Assembly: GCF_023015765.1 (NCBI RefSeq) | Contig: NZ_JALKAL010000003.1 | Span: forward strand, 1 to 64,000 | DNA from: Ornithinimicrobium sp. F0845 | GTDB lineage: Bacteria; Actinomycetota; Actinomycetes; Actinomycetales; Dermatophilaceae | Direction: 5' to 3' | Length of the DNA: 64,000 bases | In this document: one piece after another, positions 59,746 to 64,000 of the stretch | Position numbering within the stretch: the stretch's first letter is position 1 | Layout of the letters: every line of letters begins with the position of its first letter | The notes under the pieces: model-generated | Database searches by the model: none | What the model saw: only the letters and a program-made list of their open reading frames with translations | Told to the model about the DNA's origin: nothing | Translations under genes and position numbers: made by a program

Positions 59746-61433
59746 CTCAGACGCCCGCCCGGCAGGCCACGAGCCCGCAGCCCCGGTCCACGCACGGGGT
59801 GGTCAACCAGGCGCCGCCGCGGGTCGCGGTCAACGAGTTCACCAGCCAGCCGGTGCTCCGCGAGGGTGTGGGCACCTTTGGCGCCAGGTGGGCCGTGGCC
59901 GACCTGGAGGCGGTGGGGGAGCTCGTCGGGTCCGAGACCTTCCAGGCCGACGCCCGGGCCGCGCACCGCCACGAGCCGGTGCTGCGCACGCACGACCGGT
60001 GGGGCAACCGGGTCGACGAGGTCGACTACGACCCCGCCTATCACCGGATCATCTCCGCCGCGGTGGCCAACGGTGCGCACACCAGCGCCTGGGCGCGGCC
60101 GCGGACCGGTGCCCACGTGGCGCGTGCGGCGACCTTCATGCTCTTTGCACAGGTCGAGCCCGGTCACGCCTGCCCCATCTCGATGACCCACTCCGCCGTC
60201 CCTGCCCTGCGGACCACCCCGGACCTCGCGCAGCGCTGGCTGCCGCGCCTGCTCACCACGGAGTATGACGGTCGTCTGGCCGCCCCTTCCGACAAGCCGG
60301 GGGCGCTGTTCGGCATGGCGATGACCGAGAAGCAGGGCGGGTCGGACGTGCGGGCCAACACCACCCGCGGCGAGCACGTCGGGGGACCGGACGAGGACTA
60401 TCTGTTGACCGGTCACAAGTGGTTCTGCTCCGCGCCGATGTCCGACGCCTTCCTGGTGCTCGCTCAGACCTCCCGCGGCGGGGCCGAGGAGGGGCTGAGC
60501 TGCCTGCTGGTGCCGCGCGTGCTGGAGGACGGGACGCGCAACGTCTTCCGGATCCAGCGGCTCAAGGACAAGCTCGGCAACAAGTCCAACGCCTCCAGCG
60601 AGGTGGAGTTCGACGGCACCGTCGGGCACCTGGTGGGCGAGCCCGGCCGCGGCGTGCGCACCATCATCGAGATGGTCGCCCGCACCCGGCTGGACTGCGT
60701 CCTGGGCAGCACGGCCGGGATGCGCCAGGCCGTCGCCGAGGCGCTGTGGCACGTGCGCCACCGCGCAGCCTTCGGGGCCACCCTGATCGACCAGCCCGCG
60801 ATGACGGCCGTCGTCGCCGACCTGGCGCTGGAGGCCGAGGCCGCGACCCTGACCTCGCTGCGCCTCGCGCAGGCCCACGAAGGCGACGCCTCCGAGCAGG
60901 AGGTACTCTTCGCCCGGCTCGCGACGGCCGTGGCGAAGTACTGGATCTGCAAGCGCGGCCCGCACCACGCCTACGAGGCGCTGGAGTGCCTGGGCGGCAA
61001 CGGCTACACCGAGGACTTCCCGCTCGCGATGCGCTATCGGGAGCAGCCGGTGATGGCCGTCTGGGAGGGGTCGGGCAATGTCATCGCCCTCGACGTCCTG
61101 CGCGCCATGGGCCGCGAGCCGGAGACCGTCAAGGCGCTGCTGGCCGAGCTCGCGCTCGCCGAGGGTGCCAACCGCACCTACGACGCGCACATCGGGCAGG
61201 TCCGGTCGCTGCTGGCGAGTGCCCGCGGCCAGGACCCGGCCGCCCTGCAGGCCGGTGCGCGGCGGCTGACCGAGGCCCTGGCCCTAGCCCTCCAGGCGAG
61301 CCTGATGATCAGGCACGCCCCGGCATACTCCTCCGAGGCGTTCGTCGCGGCCCGGCTGGGGGAGGACCGCGGCTGGCAGTATGGCGTGCTCCCCGCCGGC
61401 GCCGACCTCACCTCGATCCTGGCCCGGCACTGA
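59742..61433 (+). CDS. Acyl-CoA dehydrogenase, AidB-like
   Basis: 563 residues, the length of the AidB/isovaleryl-CoA-like group with its longer N-terminus and C-terminal extension. Seen: GMAMTEKQGGSDVRANTT (FAD/substrate region), LTGHKWFCSAPMSDAFLVLAQT, RLKDKLGNKSNASSEVEFDG, RTRLDCVLGSTAGMRQAV and ALECLGGNGYTED. In E. coli AidB is induced on alkylation damage and binds DNA; whether this protein does so is unknown. ATG overlaps the P-loop gene stop by ATGA, so the two are co-translated. Confidence 0.9.
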   Translation: MTQTPARQATSPQPRSTHGVVNQAPPRVAVNEFTSQPVLREGVGTFGARWAVADLEAVGELVGSETFQADARAAHRHEPVLRTHDRWGNRVDEVDYDPAYHRIISAAVANGAHTSAWARPRTGAHVARAATFMLFAQVEPGHACPISMTHSAVPALRTTPDLAQRWLPRLLTTEYDGRLAAPSDKPGALFGMAMTEKQGGSDVRANTTRGEHVGGPDEDYLLTGHKWFCSAPMSDAFLVLAQTSRGGAEEGLSCLLVPRVLEDGTRNVFRIQRLKDKLGNKSNASSEVEFDGTVGHLVGEPGRGVRTIIEMVARTRLDCVLGSTAGMRQAVAEALWHVRHRAAFGATLIDQPAMTAVVADLALEAEAATLTSLRLAQAHEGDASEQEVLFARLATAVAKYWICKRGPHHAYEALECLGGNGYTEDFPLAMRYREQPVMAVWEGSGNVIALDVLRAMGREPETVKALLAELALAEGANRTYDAHIGQVRSLLASARGQDPAALQAGARRLTEALALALQASLMIRHAPAYSSEAFVAARLGEDRGWQYGVLPAGADLTSILARH

Positions 61434-61448
61434 GGGATCGGGGACACG

Positions 61449-61742
61449 GTGATGGTGCGGGCAGGGGCGCGTGGGGGAGTGCTGGTGCTCGGAGTCGTCG
61501 CGCTCGCCGTCCTGGCCGGGTGCGCGGTGATCCCCGACGACCCGGCCAGCGAGGATCCGGGCGGTGACGGTGCGCCCGGTCAGGAGGGACGGCTGGGCGA
61601 GACCGCGACCTGGGCGGTGCCGGAGGACCACCTGCTGGACCCGGGGACCACGTTCCTGGTGTCAGGTCTAATCCCCACGGGCGCACCAGTTGCAGGTTGT
61701 CCTCCAGGTGACGAGCAGGCGGGGTGCTGGATGAGGCTGTAG
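61449..61742 (+). pseudogene. Truncated lipoprotein gene at a recombination junction
   Basis: 97 residues open (GTG 61449, or ATG 61452). A proper lipoprotein start, VVALAVLAGC, is followed by an acidic/Gly linker and TATWAVPEDHLLDPGTTFLV. In the proteins I recall as similar, this is followed by a beta-rich Cys-containing domain, which is missing: after about 61665 the frame runs into unrelated DNA and stops. The remaining 25 residues have no family resemblance. I read this as a gene that lost its 3' end when the accessory segment to the right was inserted or exchanged. Confidence 0.6.
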
Positions 61743-61749
61743 ACCGCCG

Positions 61750-62085
61750 TCAGCCGTCGACCGGTACTGCAAGCGAGGTATGCCGCCAGATAAGACCGTC
61801 GCGGAGCACGAACGAGCCGACGACCCGCACCGTGTCACCGGCGACGTCTTGAACGACGTCGTAAAGAAGCGTGTCCTCCGTGCGGCATACCTCGGTGGCC
61901 ATGATGACTCGTCGTGGCGGTGTGACGGCCTCGGTGAAGAGCTCCAGGATGGCACCACCCTGGACCGCGCCCCCTTCGTGAAGGACGACCCCTTCGGGGT
62001 GATAGCGGCTCGCGAGTCCAGCAGCGTCGCCGCGTTCGAGCAGAGCAACTTGCTCAGCCAAGAGCGTTCCTGTGTCCATGGTCAC
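61750..62085 (-). CDS. SnoaL-like/NTF2-fold protein
   Basis: 111 residues from GTG 62085 (ATG 62079 is an alternative; neither has a good ribosome binding site). LLAEQVALLERGDAAGLASRYHPEGVVLHEGGAVQGGAILELF is the typical first helix-strand pattern of the nuclear transport factor 2-like cone fold, and the strand set TVRVVGSFVLRDGLIWRHTSL ends it. Small-molecule binding or isomerase activity is common in the fold; function here is unknown. Confidence 0.8.
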   Translation of the reverse strand: MTMDTGTLLAEQVALLERGDAAGLASRYHPEGVVLHEGGAVQGGAILELFTEAVTPPRRVIMATEVCRTEDTLLYDVVQDVAGDTVRVVGSFVLRDGLIWRHTSLAVPVDG

Positions 62086-62148
62086 GACGATGAGCCTAAG
62101 GCACGGCCCTGGTCCAGTCGTAGGAGCGACCTACGGCAGCAGCGGATC

Positions 62149-62183
62149 TTGACCTGCATTCCAACGTGGCTACACTTGTGGCT
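62149..62183 (+). promoter_or_regulatory. Leaderless promoter of the Phd/RelE operon
   Basis: TTGACC (62149-62154), 16 bp, TACACT (62171-62176), then 7 nt to the ATG at 62184. No ribosome binding site is present. A direct repeat GTGGCTA (62166-62172 and 62178-62184) spans the -10 and start and could be where the antitoxin binds. Confidence 0.7.
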
Positions 62184-62465
62184 ATGGGTGTTGATGCTGC
62201 GATGGCCTTGCGCGAGGTGAAGAATCGCCTGTCGGAGGTGGTGGACCAGGTGGAGAGGGAACATGATCGGGTCGTGATCACTCGTCACGGCAAGGCGGCT
62301 GCGGTGGTCATCAGCACCGACGACCTGGAGTCGCTTGAGGAGACGCTGAAGGTCGTGAGTCGACCTAAGCTCGTTGCCCAGGTTCGAGATAGCCTTGCCG
62401 AGCTCGCCGCCGGCGAGGCCGGAGTCCTCAGTAAGGACGAGATCCTTGCCACGCTGCGCCCCTGA
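62184..62465 (+). CDS. Type II antitoxin, Phd/YefM family
   Basis: 93 residues. Phd/YefM N-terminal DNA-binding fold: MALREVKNRLSEVVDQVEREHDRVVITRHGKAAAVVISTDDLESLEETL is nearly the textbook pattern. The C-terminal half (SLAELAAGEAGVLSKDEILATL) is the toxin-binding part. ATG 62184 fits the leaderless promoter. Its stop overlaps the toxin start (TGATG). Expected to repress its own operon together with the toxin. Confidence 0.93.
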   Translation: MGVDAAMALREVKNRLSEVVDQVEREHDRVVITRHGKAAAVVISTDDLESLEETLKVVSRPKLVAQVRDSLAELAAGEAGVLSKDEILATLRP

Positions 62466-62722
62466 TGACGGAGCAGTACGAGATCGCCTGGACACCGACG
62501 GCGAAACGGGCGTTGCAGCGCCTGCCCGAGAAGGTGGCCACCGCGGCCATCGAGTTCATCTATGGCGCGCTCGCCAGCACTCCGCAACGCGTCGGCAAGG
62601 CCCTGCGATTCGACCTAGAAGGGCTGCACAGTGCCCGACGTGGCGACTACAGGATCATCTACCGGATTGATCATCGGCTGACCATCATCGCGATCGAGCA
62701 CCGCGCGGACGTCTACCGCTGA
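62465..62722 (+). CDS. RelE/ParE-family toxin
   Basis: 85 residues. YEIAWTPTAKRALQRLPEKVATAAIEFIYGAL, GKALRFDLEGLHSARRGDYRIIYRIDHRLTIIAIEHRADVYR is a complete RelE fold with the basic patch (Arg in RRGDYRIIYRID and the final HRADVYR) used by ribosome-dependent mRNA interferases. Intact, next to its antitoxin. Confidence 0.94.
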   Translation: MTEQYEIAWTPTAKRALQRLPEKVATAAIEFIYGALASTPQRVGKALRFDLEGLHSARRGDYRIIYRIDHRLTIIAIEHRADVYR

Positions 62723-62737
62723 CACTCCCATACAGCA

Positions 62738-62893
62738 ATGTCGGACGAACGTGACCACCGCAGTTGCCCGGCACGAGTGGTGCCGGTCCGACTGGACGAC
62801 ACCCTCCTGGAGGCCCTCGACGCCCAGGCAGAGCGTGAGGATGCCTCTCGCTCTGATGTGATCCGGGCTGCGATCCGCGCCTACGTCGCGTGA
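62738..62893 (+). CDS. Ribbon-helix-helix (CopG-type) antitoxin
   Basis: 51 residues. VVPVRLDDTLLEALDAQAEREDASRSDVIRAAIRAYVA is a full ribbon-helix-helix: one beta strand and two helices with the RSDVIRxAI turn. ATG at 62738, no strong ribosome binding site. Its stop overlaps the GTG of the following toxin gene (GTGA), the usual layout of an RHH antitoxin with a BrnT-like toxin. It is intact while its partner is broken. Confidence 0.82.
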   Translation: MSDERDHRSCPARVVPVRLDDTLLEALDAQAEREDASRSDVIRAAIRAYVA

Positions 62894-63130
62894 GGGTCAA
62901 CCCCTCCGCGCTCAAACACGGCATCAACGAGGAAGACATCCTGTGCGCCGCGCAACGCCCCGCCTTCCTCAGCGAACCCGACGACGACATGCCGGCCAGG
63001 CAGTTCGCACTCGGCTTCGACACGCACGGCCGCTACTCGAACTGGCAATCCTGACCTTCGACTCCGGCAACCGTCTCGTCATCCACGCGATAAAGCCCGG
63101 CCCCACCTCGCTCGGCTGCTCGAGTAAATC
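62890..63130 (+). pseudogene. Frameshifted toxin gene (BrnT-like partner of the RHH protein)
   Basis: From GTG 62890 the frame reads VNPSALKHGINEEDI...RQFALGFDTHGRY and then stops at 63053. The rest of the protein continues in another frame: LELAILTFDSGNRLVIHAIKP (from about 63037). Joining the two needs one inserted base near 63036. The rebuilt protein is a small toxin with the KHG and DSGNxLxIHAxK blocks I know from toxins that follow RHH antitoxins. The C-terminal end past GPTSLG also looks altered. Most likely inactive; a programmed frameshift is unlikely since no slippery run is present. Confidence 0.75.
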
Positions 63131-63225
63131 ACTAGCCGCGGCAGGTCGGACGCTGCGCGACGATTGGCAATAGCGTGCGGGTGCGCTCCATGCGGCATGA
63201 GCGGTCGGAGCGGTACGGTGACGCC

Positions 63226-63639
63226 GTGATCCACGAGCCTCCGCAGTCGCACTTCAGCTTGCTCGAATTGCCGTCACCAGCGGTGTTGACGACGTACCGC
63301 AAGGATGCACCGCAGCTTCGTCCCCGGTGTGGTTCCGCGCCGTGTACGGCAACCTCGAAGTCGTGATCGCGGATGACGATGTCAAGGTGCGACACCTGCA
63401 GCGCGATCCCGCTGCTGCCTGCTGATTTCGAGGCGAACGCACCTTTCCGCGGGATTCGCGTGGAGTCAGAAGCGACGCTGCGGCGCGAGGGCGTCACCGA
63501 AGCTCGTCTGGCCATCGCTTCGCGCTACCTGGGGCCGGAGCAAGGTCAGCGGTTTGCACAGGCGCGTGGTCCCGGATTCGTCCTGGGCTTGTCGCTGGAG
63601 CACGCCCGAAGTTGGGACTTAGCGTCGATACTGCCCTAA
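63226..63639 (+). pseudogene. Pyridoxamine 5'-phosphate oxidase-like (PPOX) gene with two frameshifts
   Basis: Three frames together rebuild one protein. 63226-63315: SLLELPSPAVLTTYRKDAPQL; then in the next frame, about 63330-63415: VWFRAVYGNLEVVIADDDVK and VRHLQRDPAA; then from about 63420: FEANAPFRGIRVESEATLRR, ending DLASILP at 63639. This is the split-barrel PPOX/flavin reductase fold of the F420- or FMN-binding family, including VWFRAV and the HLQRDP block. Two indels break it. TACGGT (63214-63219) lies 6 nt before the GTG, so the promoter may still be recognisable. Confidence 0.75.
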
Positions 63640-63674
63640 CCGCAGACCTTGCGGTAGGCGGCACGAGCCTGCGT

Positions 63675-63995
63675 CTAGATTCGACGTGTGGCAACACGGA
63701 GGCGGTTACCGTCCGGATCCACGAGGTCGCACTCGCGCCCTGCTAGGCCTTCCTCATCGACCGACATTCCGAACTCCTCAGCCACGGCATCTATGTCGTC
63801 GACATACAGGTGGATCAGGGTGTTTGGCCGAGCATCCCCCTTGTGTTCCGACAGGTAGAGGCGGACATTTCCCCGGACCACGGAGACGAACACAGGGAAG
63901 CCTGGCTCGAACTGATGCTCCCATTCCTTGGTGAACCCGAGCCGTCCGTACCATTCCACAGCCCCAGCGGCGTCCTCGATGTATAGAACCGGCAC
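63675..63995 (-). CDS. Glyoxalase/bleomycin resistance (VOC) family protein, 5' end uncertain
   Basis: 106 residues visible from GTG 63995, five bases before the window end; family members usually have a few more N-terminal residues, so the true start may be outside. VLYIEDAAGAVEWYGRLGFTKEWEHQF, VRLYLSEHKGDARPNTLIHLYVDDIDAVAEEFG and ECDLVDPDGNRLRVATR give the two beta-alpha-beta-beta-beta units with the DPDGNxL end. Bleomycin-resistance-like binding proteins have this form; the ligand is unknown. Confidence 0.85.
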   Translation of the reverse strand: MPVLYIEDAAGAVEWYGRLGFTKEWEHQFEPGFPVFVSVVRGNVRLYLSEHKGDARPNTLIHLYVDDIDAVAEEFGMSVDEEGLAGRECDLVDPDGNRLRVATRRI

Positions 63996-64000
63996 GACCT

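Overview
The window is high-GC DNA (near 70% by eye) from an actinobacterium. The gene content and order fit a member of the Micrococcales, and the family Intrasporangiaceae or a neighbour is my inference. Reasons: GTG starts are common, several starts look leaderless (TANNNT box about 7 nt upstream), there is a perfect actinobacterial LexA box, and many actinobacterial families occur (DUF3040, DUF456, DUF6318, DUF6504, DUF7455, Ltp). The order fadD, SRPBCC protein, acyltransferase, class II DAHP synthase, PknL-type kinase, Rv2175c homologue, polyprenyl synthase recalls the Mycobacterium tuberculosis Rv2187-Rv2173 neighbourhood.

Layout. 0-7.5 kb: end of an HNH protein, rtcB, a long-chain acyl-CoA synthetase, an SRPBCC protein, a Cys-motif protein, two tandem ROK kinases and an EEP-family hydrolase. 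7.5-7.8 kb: an inverted-repeat-bounded tandem repeat. 7.8-20.5 kb: malic enzyme, a two-gene membrane protein/hydrolase unit, acyltransferase, DAHP synthase, threonine aldolase, PASTA kinase, LysM protein, Rv2175c-like DNA-binding protein, RidA, a PIN toxin preceded by an odd SRPBCC-antitoxin-tail chimera, and a polyprenyl diphosphate synthase. 20.5-26.9 kb: a LexA-controlled operon, DUF6504 - HEPN - DnaE2 - DinB, which looks like a mutagenic translesion synthesis cassette. 27.1-27.5 kb: DUF3040.

27.5-30.2 kb is an accessory module: a zinc metalloprotease (HEYLH...EGFTD) with an N-terminal LQRxxGNxAVxRL tag of the kind seen in DUF4157/contractile-injection-associated proteins, an unknown protein, and a tiny protein with the same tag. 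All three are translationally overlapped. This is the best candidate for an undescribed system. 30.4-36.1 kb: two MFS transporters, DUF456, DUF7455 and ParE.

36.1-41.9 kb is a cellobiose-type (ceb-like) uptake operon: lipoprotein, two permeases, GH1 beta-glucosidase and LacI regulator, with an 18-bp palindromic operator. 42-46.5 kb: Ltp-repeat protein, a NarL-type two-component system and glutamate dehydrogenase. 46.8-53 kb: secreted VWA protein, DedA, amino acid permease and a DEAD-box helicase with a long structured leader. 53-54.6 kb: an accessory pair of exported proteins. 54.8-59 kb: small RelA/SpoT synthetase and a three-gene ABC-2 exporter. 59.1-61.4 kb: P-loop kinase-like protein and AidB-like acyl-CoA dehydrogenase.

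61.45-64 kb is a decayed accessory tail: a truncated lipoprotein, SnoaL-like protein, Phd/RelE toxin-antitoxin pair, an RHH antitoxin with a frameshifted toxin, a twice-frameshifted PPOX gene and a partial glyoxalase. I saw no rRNA, tRNA, CRISPR array, IS element or complete prophage.
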